NCBI GenBank assembly: GCA_002368795.1
Contig: DFFG01000047.1
Location: 26,636-90,635, forward strand
DNA: 64,000 nt
Direction of reading: 5' to 3'
DNA from: Eubacterium sp. UBA3782
GTDB taxonomy: Bacteria > Bacillota > Clostridia > Lachnospirales > Lachnospiraceae
Under the pieces are notes generated by a model. It saw only the letters and a program-made list of their open reading frames with translations. It searched no databases and was not told where the DNA came from. Numbering within the stretch: the first letter of the stretch is position 1; each line of letters opens with the position of its first letter. Below are positions 44,761 through 53,001 of the stretch, piece by piece. Both the position numbers and the translations under genes were made by a program.

Positions 44761-46281
44761 ATGAGAAAAGGGAATGTATGGATCGCAGGCATCCTGATCA
44801 CCACGATGGTCCTTGCCGGCTGTAAAGGGCAGACGGCATCAGAGGACACGGCAGTGACCGAGGCAGTGGTCACAGAGGCAGCCGAGAGCACACCTGAACC
44901 GGAGGAGGGAGATTTGTCCGGGGACGCGGAAGAGACAGAAGCAGCAGTCTCTGGAGAAACAGAAGAAGAATCGCCTGCCGGGGATGAGATCGATATTGGC
45001 GCTGTCTATGAGACAGGATATCTGACGGTCGCGCTGGAAGAGGCAGAGACAGACGATGCGGGAAATTGCATCTGCCGGTTCCATATTGACAGCAAATATG
45101 AGCAGCCTGCAGTCTGCTATACAAATTATGTCGGCGTGAATGGCTGGGATTTTTCCATCGACAAATGGTACTATGAGGAGCTGGATGAGCAGGGATCTTC
45201 GGACTGGGAGCTTGTTTTCTCTGCGGAAGAGCTGGAAAAATACCAGATCGAGAAGTTTGAAGAGATCCAGCTCATCCTGACTCTGGGATCAGAGGATGAG
45301 CTGACGGACATTGACAAATGCGGCTTCACCTTTTATCCGGGAGAGGATGTGGCGGATCCGGAAAAGACAGATGTGCTGCTTGATGAAGTAAAGGGCCTGA
45401 CACCGGTCTATGCCGATGAAGATACGGAGATCTGGCTGACCAGGAACAGTACCAGGGAAGGAAATGTGGTCCTGGACGGGATTCTGCTTAACCACACGGA
45501 GAACTACCTGTCAATTGCTGTCGAGGGGGCAGCAGTCGGCGAAGCGGAGGCAGCCGTCAGCGGCGATGCCATCATTTTTCCGGAGGCAGCCGGAAGATTT
45601 TTCCTGAGCTTTCGTGATGACCGGATCAACAGCGAACTGTTCAGGGATGCCAGAGACCTGAGATTTACTCTTGCTGCTTCCAATTATTTTGACTACGAGG
45701 AGCTTTGGACACAGGATATCCAGGTCCCGCTTCCTGAGGGATTTGCAGACAGCTTCTCTATGGATCCCGGCGCATCCGGAGCGGCATGGATCCCTTATGG
45801 GATGAGCGGCTATACCGGTCCCGGTGCAGAAGGAGAGGATCCATACAGCGGAGAGGTGGCAGGCATACAGTTTATGGATATTATCGCAGAGGTGCCCATG
45901 TCCATGTTTAACCAGAATGAGGCTCTTTCTGCGTCGGCGACAGCTTTCTACATGGCGGACGCTTACCTGTTGGCGGTCGTGGATTCCTCCGGCAGTGAAG
46001 GAAGCGCCTATTCCTCCGGTGCGGATGCCTTCGGCGCCTATGTGGCCTCCAAGGTCAGTCCCGGAGCAGAGTACAGCGTCCGGGAGACCCAGACAGCCGG
46101 ACAGAGCGCGGTTATCGTAGATATCAGAGATGCCGATACAGCCTACGGAGAGCTTGATTTCTCTATCACGGCATTCTATTATAACGGGGTCTTTTATGGA
46201 TTTGGCGCAGGTGTTTTTGATGATGCCTGTGATCAGAGTCAGATGTTTGACCGGATGCTCAGCAGTATCAGGCCAGTCTGA
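44761..46281 (+). CDS. Lipoprotein of unknown function
   Basis: A 506-residue protein with a lipoprotein signal (MVLAGC, lipid Cys at 21). About 70 acidic Thr/Glu-rich residues link the anchor to a body with no family I recognise; it is rich in Asp, Glu, Tyr and Ser, with two similar-looking beta-rich parts (about 90-350) and a final mixed domain (about 365-506). ATG 44761 with GGGAGGA is chosen; the frame is open from 44659. It lies between two ChW enzymes and may help them outside the membrane (context only). Confidence 0.75.
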   Translation: MRKGNVWIAGILITTMVLAGCKGQTASEDTAVTEAVVTEAAESTPEPEEGDLSGDAEETEAAVSGETEEESPAGDEIDIGAVYETGYLTVALEEAETDDAGNCICRFHIDSKYEQPAVCYTNYVGVNGWDFSIDKWYYEELDEQGSSDWELVFSAEELEKYQIEKFEEIQLILTLGSEDELTDIDKCGFTFYPGEDVADPEKTDVLLDEVKGLTPVYADEDTEIWLTRNSTREGNVVLDGILLNHTENYLSIAVEGAAVGEAEAAVSGDAIIFPEAAGRFFLSFRDDRINSELFRDARDLRFTLAASNYFDYEELWTQDIQVPLPEGFADSFSMDPGASGAAWIPYGMSGYTGPGAEGEDPYSGEVAGIQFMDIIAEVPMSMFNQNEALSASATAFYMADAYLLAVVDSSGSEGSAYSSGADAFGAYVASKVSPGAEYSVRETQTAGQSAVIVDIRDADTAYGELDFSITAFYYNGVFYGFGAGVFDDACDQSQMFDRMLSSIRPV

Positions 46282-46311
46282 AATACGAAATACTAAAGGG
46301 GAAAAAGTATA

Positions 46312-48786
46312 TTGCACATGAGGAAGATAAATAAGGGGATACAGAAAATCGTCTGCCTGATGCTGGTCCTGCTCCTGGCGGCTGGCCCTGCGGGAAATGC
46401 ATGGGCCGGGGAGTCGGTAAGTCTGCCGGATGCGGCGGAAAGCATCAGCTTTGCAGAAGCGGAAGAGGATGCGGCACTGACCGGGGCTGACTCCGGGAAT
46501 ATGGAAGTGGAAATCAGTCTGGAGACGGAGGATGTCCTCCCGGCGGAAACAGCGGATCCTGCAGATGGGGAGAGCACTGAGGAATACGCGGACGGTCAGC
46601 CCGAAAAAGACATTTCCGAAGAGGAAGAGCTTCTGCAGCCTGGACTGACCGGGGATGCAGAGCCGGTCCCGGAAGAGTTGGATGAGCTCTCCGTCATGGA
46701 GACGGAAGAAAACGAAAATACGGAAGAGACCGGGATGGACGAGGCTGAGGAAGAGGCGGATAAGATCCCTGCCAGTGAGGTGGGAGAGGCGATCACAGAG
46801 CTTCTTGGCGAGGCCCCGGAGATCGGTCTCCGGTCGGAGGAGGAGCTGGCTGTTCTGCAGGAGCAGGCATCTCTGATCCGGGAGGCATACGACAGCCTGG
46901 AGCCGGAGGAGCAGGCAGTCCTGGACTGCAGCATCGAATCCCTGGGAAATATGGAGGCGGCGGTGAGCTCCATGCAGGACACCTACATGTCACTGGAGCA
47001 GACCGGGGAGGTCCTTCTTCCCCAGACAGACACTCCCAACAGCTGGCGGTACATCAACGGTCAGCCTATTCAGGATGCCATACTGACTGCGGAGCGGGAG
47101 ACAGACGCGGCTGTCGCCCTGGAAGCAGGAGAGGATGAGAATATCGTCCAGATGCTGAAGAGCGGCGAGATCGCCACAGCAGAGGCTAATGCATCTGTAT
47201 ACGATCTGCAGGACCAGCCGGGTGCGGTCCTTGTGGGAAGCAGCACGACCTACATGACAGGTATCGACGTCAGTGAGCATCAGTACAACATCAACTGGAG
47301 CAAGGTCAAGAATGCCGGCATCCAGTTTGCGATCCTTCGATGCGGTTACGGAGACGATGATCCCGGACAGGATGACAAGTATTGGGAGCGCAATGTTTCT
47401 GAGTGTGAGCGTCTGGGGATCCCTTATGGCGTATATATTTATTCCTATGCAACAGATCTAACCATGGCAAGGTCTGAGGCAGCCCACACCCTGCGCCTGC
47501 TTCAGGGACACACGCCCTCTCTTCCGGTCTACTACGATATTGAGGACAACAGCCAGATCCCGCTGAAGGAAAGCCTACTGTGTTCCATCGCCGCCACCTG
47601 GTGTGCCGAGATCAAGGCTGCGGGCTACAACCCGGGAATCTATTCCTCCCTCAGCTGGTGGAATGGAAGACTTGCAGGGGCAGCCACAGACGAGACCATC
47701 TATCACTGGGTCGCCCAGTGGCCCAATGAGGTCACCGAAACCACCACCACGCAGTATACCGGACGGTATGAGATGTGGCAGTACTGTTCCGACGGCAGGG
47801 TAAACGGGATATCGGTAGATGTGGACATGAACCGGTATTACAGGACCATCCCGGCACCTGCCCTGGAGAAGCCGGTTAAGGGAGTGACCTACCGCTCCCA
47901 TGTCTATCACATCGGTTGGGTGAATCCATGGAAGGCAAACGGATATGCCTCCGGTACTCCGGACAATACGAAGATGATGGATGCCATCCAGGTGAAGATC
48001 GAAGGCTATGAAGACCTGGGGATCCGGTACCGGTGCCTTCGGGAGGATATCGGCTGGGAGTCCTGGAGAAGGGACGGCAAGACCAGCGGAAAGAGTGGCG
48101 TCCTGGCAAAGGCTTACCAGATGGAACTGACCGGGGAGAATGCGGATAAATACGATATCTACTACTGTGTAAGGGTAGAAAATATCGGCTGGCTGAACTG
48201 GGCCTGCAACGGAGAGGCTGCAGGTACAGACAGGCTGGGCTACCAGATGAAAGCCATCCGGATCAAGCTTAGGAAAAAGGGCGCAGCAGCGCCTGCCCCA
48301 ATGGGCAATGTGACCTATGCCTACAACGAGTGCGATGTAAACATGAGGGGCTTCATGCAGGGCAGCGGCTGGCAGGCTTATGTCAATGAGGGCGAGCTCT
48401 GCGGCGTCCAGTCTGGGAGCAAACGCCTGGAAGCCATGCGGATCCGCCTGAAGGACGCGCCCTTTACCGGCGGGATCACCTATCAGATCCGGAACAGGGG
48501 CACCGGATGGACCGGCGTCTGGAAAAAGAACGGACAGGTCGCCGGAATCAAGGGTGGTCTGACCAAGGCCATCAAGATCAAGCTGACCGGAAAGATGGCC
48601 GAAGAGTATGATGTTTACTACTCTGTATATGTCCAGACAAAGGGCTGGACGGCCTGGACAAAGAACGGAAGGGCCTGCGGCAGCGCCGCCATGGGCCTCA
48701 AGATGCAGGGGCTGAAGGTGCTGATCCTGCCAAAGGGTAGCGAAGCTCCCACTGCGGGAGGTACCGCCTATTTCCAGAAAGGCTGA
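46312..48786 (+). CDS. Secreted GH25 lysozyme with six ChW repeats
   Basis: A muramidase-type enzyme of 824 residues. Signal peptide (about 1-32, ending AWAGE), then a very acidic 130-residue region and a helical stretch (150-300) of unknown fold. The GH25 domain covers about 315-510: GIDVSEHQ (D319), YYDIEDN (D409, E411), IYSSLSWW, WQYCSDGRV and DVDMNRYY. Two ChW super-repeats (47881-48756) form the C-terminus. The start is probably TTG 46312, ten bases after GGGG; ATG 46318 is in frame but farther from the ribosome site. It completes the set of ChW peptidoglycan enzymes. Confidence 0.92.
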   Translation: MHMRKINKGIQKIVCLMLVLLLAAGPAGNAWAGESVSLPDAAESISFAEAEEDAALTGADSGNMEVEISLETEDVLPAETADPADGESTEEYADGQPEKDISEEEELLQPGLTGDAEPVPEELDELSVMETEENENTEETGMDEAEEEADKIPASEVGEAITELLGEAPEIGLRSEEELAVLQEQASLIREAYDSLEPEEQAVLDCSIESLGNMEAAVSSMQDTYMSLEQTGEVLLPQTDTPNSWRYINGQPIQDAILTAERETDAAVALEAGEDENIVQMLKSGEIATAEANASVYDLQDQPGAVLVGSSTTYMTGIDVSEHQYNINWSKVKNAGIQFAILRCGYGDDDPGQDDKYWERNVSECERLGIPYGVYIYSYATDLTMARSEAAHTLRLLQGHTPSLPVYYDIEDNSQIPLKESLLCSIAATWCAEIKAAGYNPGIYSSLSWWNGRLAGAATDETIYHWVAQWPNEVTETTTTQYTGRYEMWQYCSDGRVNGISVDVDMNRYYRTIPAPALEKPVKGVTYRSHVYHIGWVNPWKANGYASGTPDNTKMMDAIQVKIEGYEDLGIRYRCLREDIGWESWRRDGKTSGKSGVLAKAYQMELTGENADKYDIYYCVRVENIGWLNWACNGEAAGTDRLGYQMKAIRIKLRKKGAAAPAPMGNVTYAYNECDVNMRGFMQGSGWQAYVNEGELCGVQSGSKRLEAMRIRLKDAPFTGGITYQIRNRGTGWTGVWKKNGQVAGIKGGLTKAIKIKLTGKMAEEYDVYYSVYVQTKGWTAWTKNGRACGSAAMGLKMQGLKVLILPKGSEAPTAGGTAYFQKG
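47881..48756 (+). repeat. Two ChW super-repeats (six units) in the GH25 lysozyme
   Basis: About 146 residues each. Super-repeat 1 has the DLGIRY middle unit; the last has the variant form (DAPFTGGITY), as in the final super-repeat of the other three ChW proteins. The array is at the C-terminus here, but before the catalytic domain in the others. Confidence 0.87.
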
Positions 48787-48826
48787 GGCAGAATGGAAAC
48801 GGGGTTCAGAGAACAGAAAAGAAAAC

Positions 48827-48879
48827 ATCTCGTGAACAGAAGAATCTCATAAATAAAAAAAATCTCATGAACAAAAAAT
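48827..48879 (+). repeat. Three short AT-rich direct repeats before the tRNA promoter
   Basis: ATCTCGTGAACAGAAGA (48827-48843), ATCTCATAAATAAAAAAA (48844-48861) and ATCTCATGAACAAAAAAT (48862-48879) follow one another with a 17-18 base period. They sit directly upstream of the -35 of tRNA-Thr and could act as an UP-like or bent element. Confidence 0.6.
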
Positions 48880-48884
48880 AAACC

Positions 48885-48913
48885 TTGACAAGGGATGTGG
48901 GTTTTGTTATCAT
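48885..48913 (+). promoter_or_regulatory. Promoter of tRNA-Thr
   Basis: Perfect TTGACA (48885-48890), 17-base spacer, TATCAT (48908-48913), ending 31 bases before the mature tRNA. This is the best promoter match in the window. Confidence 0.75.
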
Positions 48914-48944
48914 CTAATGCGTTGACGACATGAAGTCAGCGAGT

Positions 48945-49017
48945 GCTGCTATAGCACAGGTGGTAGTGCGCATCCTTGGTAAGGATGAGGTCACCAGTTC
49001 GAGTCTGGTTAGCAGCT
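48945..49017 (+). tRNA. tRNA-Thr (anticodon GGT)
   Basis: A full cloverleaf folds: acceptor GCTGCTA/TAGCAGC (48945-48951, 49010-49016), D arm GCAC/GTGC, anticodon arm CATCC/GGATG with loop TTGGTAA and anticodon GGT (48978-48980), five-base variable loop, and T arm ACCAG/CTGGT around TTCGAGT. The discriminator is T49017 and no CCA is encoded. G1-C72, C2-G71 and the GGT anticodon agree with threonine identity. There is no integrase near it. Confidence 0.95.
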
Positions 49018-49020
49018 TTG

Positions 49021-49052
49021 ACAGGCGAAGCGACTTGCTTCGCCTGTTTCTT
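49021..49052 (+). terminator. Terminator of tRNA-Thr
   Basis: A perfect 11-base-pair stem (49021-49031 with 49037-49047) with a five-base loop, followed by TTTCTTTAT. It begins three bases after the tRNA and makes the tRNA a self-contained transcription unit. Confidence 0.85.
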
Positions 49053-49086
49053 TATGCTATTTTATATGTAATGCTAAACTGACAGT

Positions 49087-49114
49087 AGTATGCCATTCTG
49101 CAGAAGGGCATACG
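49087..49114 (+). other. Leader hairpin ahead of the second PGT gene
   Basis: GTATGCC (49087-49093) pairs with GGCATAC (49108-49114) around the inner palindrome TTCTGCAGAA. It is 16 bases ahead of the ATG at 49131. There is no T-run, so it may affect mRNA stability or translation rather than end transcription. Confidence 0.35.
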
Positions 49115-49130
49115 GAAAACAGGGAAAATT

Positions 49131-50648
49131 ATGTACAGGAAAAACAACAAATCTTGGATCAAGCATCTGGATTTCCTCATCCTCGACCTGATCGTTCTCC
49201 AGCTGGCCTTTGCCCTGGCTGCGGTCACCAGGAACGGGGTCTCTTTTCTGTACAGAGATACACCCTACCGCTCACTGTATATCAGTATTTCCCTGATGCT
49301 GACCCTGGCGGAGATCGTTTTTTCCATCCTTTCTGAGAATCATAAGGACATTCTGCGCAGAGGCTATTTCCAGGAATTTCTGTCCGCAGTTAAGCTTGTG
49401 TCAGTTTCTTCGCTGTCTATACTGGTCTTTCTGTTCTTTGCCCAGAGCAGCCTGAACTTTTCCCGTCTTGTCATCCTGTATTTTTTCCTGTACGCGCTGG
49501 CGTTCCTGTATGCAGAGCGGCTGATCTGGAAAAAGGTCGTTGTGGATCATGCCAGACATAAGACGGATAAATATCACCTGCTGGTCCTCACCACGGAGGG
49601 CATGGCGGGGGATGTGGCAGCGAGGATACAGGAAAAGGGCTTCGCCAATTATGAGCTGATCGGACTTGTGCTCATGGACAGAGAAGCTTCCCGGGAAAGC
49701 CGGGAGGCAGAGGACAGGCAGATGGCACAGGATGGCCATGCAGCACAGGCTGCATCTGCCGCCATAGCCGGTGTTCCTCTGGCTGCTGACCGGGACCATG
49801 TGATTGAATTCGTCCGGAGCAACTGGGTGGATGAGGTGATGATCTGTCTGCCCAGGGAGCAGAGGCCTTCGGAAAAACTGCTGGATGGGCTTGCCCTGAT
49901 GGGCATCCCTACCCATCAGGTCCTGAATTTTGATACGGACCGGCATGTGGAGCAGACCGTAGAGAATGTGGCAGGCTATCTCTGCCTTACGGAAAGCATT
50001 CACACGGCGACCACCGGACAGTTGTTTGTCAAGCGTCTGATGGATATCGCCGGAAGCCTTGTGGGACTGGCAGTGACTGCGATCCTGTTTATCTTTGTGG
50101 CACCTGCCATCTATATTGCGGATCCGGGACCTGTCTTTTTCTCCCAGATCCGGATCGGGAAAAACGGGCGTCCATTCCGCATTTATAAATTCCGCAGCAT
50201 GTATCAGGATGCGGAGAAGCGGAAGGCAGATTATCTCGCCCAGAATAAGCTGGGGGATGGGCTGATGTTCAAGATGGACAATGATCCCCGCATCCTGGGA
50301 AGCGGCCCCGACGGAACCCGTCATGGGATCGGCTGGTTCATCCGCAAGACCTCCATTGATGAATTCCCACAGTTCTGGAATGTGCTGAAAGGAGACCTGT
50401 CCCTGGTAGGCACCCGGCCGCCGCTGAAGGAGGAGGTGGAAAAGTATGAGCTGCACCATTATGCCCGGCTTTCCATCAAGCCTGGCATCACCGGGATGTG
50501 GCAGGTCAGCGGGAGAAGCTCTATCACCGACTTTGAAAAGGTTGTTGCCCTGGATCTGGAGTACATTCGCAACTGGTCCATTGCCATGGATATACGCATC
50601 CTGCTGAAGACAGTCCGCATCATCTTTACGGGAGAGGGCGCAGAGTAG
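49131..50648 (+). CDS. Polyprenyl glycosylphosphotransferase (WcaJ/EPS sugar transferase type)
   Basis: A 505-residue PGT that starts a lipid-linked glycan. Four to five N-terminal helices (to about residue 125), a nucleotide-fold region with a Ser/Ala-rich insert (about 140-285), and a C-terminal catalytic domain from about residue 297 with IGKNGRPFRIYKFRSM, D410-E411 in SIDEFPQFWN, GDLSLVGTRPP and KPGITGMWQVSGRS. All expected residues are present. It follows the tRNA terminator; no strong promoter is evident in the 80-base gap. It is distinct from the PGT at 2152, so a second chain is likely started here. Confidence 0.93.
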   Translation: MYRKNNKSWIKHLDFLILDLIVLQLAFALAAVTRNGVSFLYRDTPYRSLYISISLMLTLAEIVFSILSENHKDILRRGYFQEFLSAVKLVSVSSLSILVFLFFAQSSLNFSRLVILYFFLYALAFLYAERLIWKKVVVDHARHKTDKYHLLVLTTEGMAGDVAARIQEKGFANYELIGLVLMDREASRESREAEDRQMAQDGHAAQAASAAIAGVPLAADRDHVIEFVRSNWVDEVMICLPREQRPSEKLLDGLALMGIPTHQVLNFDTDRHVEQTVENVAGYLCLTESIHTATTGQLFVKRLMDIAGSLVGLAVTAILFIFVAPAIYIADPGPVFFSQIRIGKNGRPFRIYKFRSMYQDAEKRKADYLAQNKLGDGLMFKMDNDPRILGSGPDGTRHGIGWFIRKTSIDEFPQFWNVLKGDLSLVGTRPPLKEEVEKYELHHYARLSIKPGITGMWQVSGRSSITDFEKVVALDLEYIRNWSIAMDIRILLKTVRIIFTGEGAE

Positions 50649-50773
50649 ATGGCAGGATATATGGGAAAGAATTCCTGCAGGTTTGTGGGAGCTCGAAGAG
50701 CAGAACAATCCGTAATTTACTTTTGACATGTTAATCACAAGATCGGCAGATAAAGAAGAAAGGAGAGGAATCC

Positions 50774-52837
50774 ATGGGAAACCTGAGAAGGGTATCTCTT
50801 TATATCATGTATTTTACTGATATCATGGCTGTCATCCTGTCTTTTTTTATGGCCTATGTGATCCGTGGATGGCTTCCTCATATCTATGTAATTCCGGAGA
50901 TCAGCTATTACATGCCGCTTCTGTTCGTGTCTGTGATCTCTTATGTGATCGTGGCCTTCGGCTTCCTGTATGAGGATGCTTTTCTCTCCCGGCGGGTCAG
51001 TCAGGAGTTCTCGGCTGTATTCAAGATGATCCTCATGGTGGTCGTTCTGGATATTCTGATCCTGTTCTTTACAAAAACCAGTGAGCAGTATTCCCGTGTC
51101 TTTATGGGCGTGTTCCTGATCCTTTCTTTTCTCATTGATCTGTCGGCACGCTTGATCGTCAAGAAGTATATCTTCCCCCGCTACAAGCAGAGCAGCGGAT
51201 CGGAAAAGCTGGTCATTGTGACCACCACCGACCTGGCCGGGGATGTGCTTGCCCGGCTGGACAGCAGCGAGGACTGGAGATACCAGATCGCCGGTCTGAT
51301 CTTTGTGGACAAAAACTGCAAAGGGGAAGAGTACGAGGGGTATAAAGTCCTGAGCGATAAGGAGCATGCTTTTGCAGATATCGAAGAGGAGAATATTGAT
51401 TCTCTCCTGCTGCGCCTTCCCAGAAGCTTTGGCCAGAAAGCATGGCTGAACCGCTTCCAGGATATGGGCAAGACGGTTTACCTACAGCTCGAGGAATTCT
51501 ACTACAACGAGTCCAGCCGTATGCTCGATTACCTGGGCGGCTGCGCCGTGGTCAGTTACCTTCCTGCCATGCCGGTTCGGGGACGTACGCTGATCATCAA
51601 GCGGTTCATCGATTTCGGCCTGTCCGCACTGCTTCTGCCGCTGCTTGGGGCAGTTACCCTGATCCTTGGGATCCTGAACCTCGTTTTCGGCCAGGGCCCC
51701 CTGATGATCAATCACGAGCGAATCGGCAAGAACGGACGAAGATTTCATTTGTACCGGTACCGCACCTTGAGCATGAAGAATCATCCGGATGAGAAACAGG
51801 CGATCCTGTCCCCACTCGGGCATTTCCTCAAATTTACGCATCTGGACGGCCTTCCGATGGTGTGGAACGTGTTCGTAGGAGATATGAGCTTTGTCGGTCC
51901 TGAATCGGTGTCACTGAAAACCTACATCGAGCATGATCCTGCGGTGATCCGGAATCTCTGCGCAAGGCCCGGCGTGACCGGCCTCTGGAATCTGAAGAGC
52001 GGAGAGGCTTTTGAGCGGAACGAGTACATACATACATGGAACCTGAAGCTGGACGCAAAGATCCTGTTTTTTTCCTTCCTGAAGCTCCTGTTCTTCCGCA
52101 CAAAGCGGTACAACACCGGCGAACTGGTGCAGGAGGAGAAGCTGTTTATCACCGATTACCTTGAATTCCGCAAGCCGTTGGTATATGACCGGAGCACTTA
52201 CCAGCCGAAGGTGAATGCGGGGACGATCTTCTACGTTGTCATCAAGCGGCTCTTCGATATCATTGGCTCTCTGGCTGGTCTATTCCTTCTGTCACCGGTC
52301 TTCCTGATCCTTATGTTCCTGGTAATTGCCAACAATGGAGGAAACCCATTTTACGGCCACAGAAGGATCGGAAAGGACGGCCGGCGCATCACCGTGTTTA
52401 AGTTCACAAGCATGCGCAGGGACGCGGATAATCTGGAGAAATACCTGACACCGGAGCAGTTGGAGATCTACCAGCGGGAATTCAAGCTGGACGATGATCC
52501 CCGGATCACCCGGTTTGGCAATTTTCTCCGTAAGAGCAGCCTGGATGAGCTTCCCCAGCTCCTCAATATCCTGCTCGGGGATCTGTCCATTGTAGGACCC
52601 CGGCCGGTCATCGAGGAGGAGACGCTTCTCTACGGCGCAGATCAGGCGAAGTTTCTCAGTGCAAAGCCCGGGCTGACCGGCTACTGGCAGGCATATGCCA
52701 GAAATAATGCTGTCTATGAGACCGGAGAACGGCAGAAGATGGAGCTGTACTACATCGATCACCAGAGCCTGTTCTTTGATCTGAAGATCCTGCTTCATAC
52801 TGTCGGGGCAGTACTCCGGCAGGAGGGGGCCCAGTAA
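50774..52837 (+). CDS. Tandem phosphoglycosyltransferase: degenerate plus intact domain
   Basis: A 687-residue protein with four to five N-terminal helices (1-130), a nucleotide-fold region (140-265) and two sugar-transferase domains in a row. Domain 1 (about 271-445) keeps the fold ([23 protein letters not shown]) but has D358-G359 where the catalytic Asp-Glu should be, YRTLSM for KFRSM, and GPES for GPRP. Domain 2 (about 487-687) is intact: VFKFTSM, D591-E592 in SLDELPQ, VGPRP. The first copy is probably inactive and may regulate or dimerise. A TTGACA (50723-50728) upstream has only a weak -10. The Shine-Dalgarno site is AAAGGAGAGG. Confidence 0.9.
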   Translation: MGNLRRVSLYIMYFTDIMAVILSFFMAYVIRGWLPHIYVIPEISYYMPLLFVSVISYVIVAFGFLYEDAFLSRRVSQEFSAVFKMILMVVVLDILILFFTKTSEQYSRVFMGVFLILSFLIDLSARLIVKKYIFPRYKQSSGSEKLVIVTTTDLAGDVLARLDSSEDWRYQIAGLIFVDKNCKGEEYEGYKVLSDKEHAFADIEEENIDSLLLRLPRSFGQKAWLNRFQDMGKTVYLQLEEFYYNESSRMLDYLGGCAVVSYLPAMPVRGRTLIIKRFIDFGLSALLLPLLGAVTLILGILNLVFGQGPLMINHERIGKNGRRFHLYRYRTLSMKNHPDEKQAILSPLGHFLKFTHLDGLPMVWNVFVGDMSFVGPESVSLKTYIEHDPAVIRNLCARPGVTGLWNLKSGEAFERNEYIHTWNLKLDAKILFFSFLKLLFFRTKRYNTGELVQEEKLFITDYLEFRKPLVYDRSTYQPKVNAGTIFYVVIKRLFDIIGSLAGLFLLSPVFLILMFLVIANNGGNPFYGHRRIGKDGRRITVFKFTSMRRDADNLEKYLTPEQLEIYQREFKLDDDPRITRFGNFLRKSSLDELPQLLNILLGDLSIVGPRPVIEEETLLYGADQAKFLSAKPGLTGYWQAYARNNAVYETGERQKMELYYIDHQSLFFDLKILLHTVGAVLRQEGAQ

Positions 52838-53001
52838 AAAACAGTATCCTGCGGATGTTCAGCGCCATTTTCCGGAGATGAGGATGAGCACCGTGCTGAA
52901 ACAGCAGGCTTCATCGGCCGATCCAGGCCGGAAGAGTGGGATGTGTCAAAATAAGCATAACAGGACATGTATAGTTTATTATTGGAAATATTGGTAACAG
53001 A

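Noticed and set aside
48945..49017. tRNA-Thr as attachment site of an integrated element
   Set aside because: No integrase, no partial tRNA copy and no phage or plasmid genes were seen in the window.
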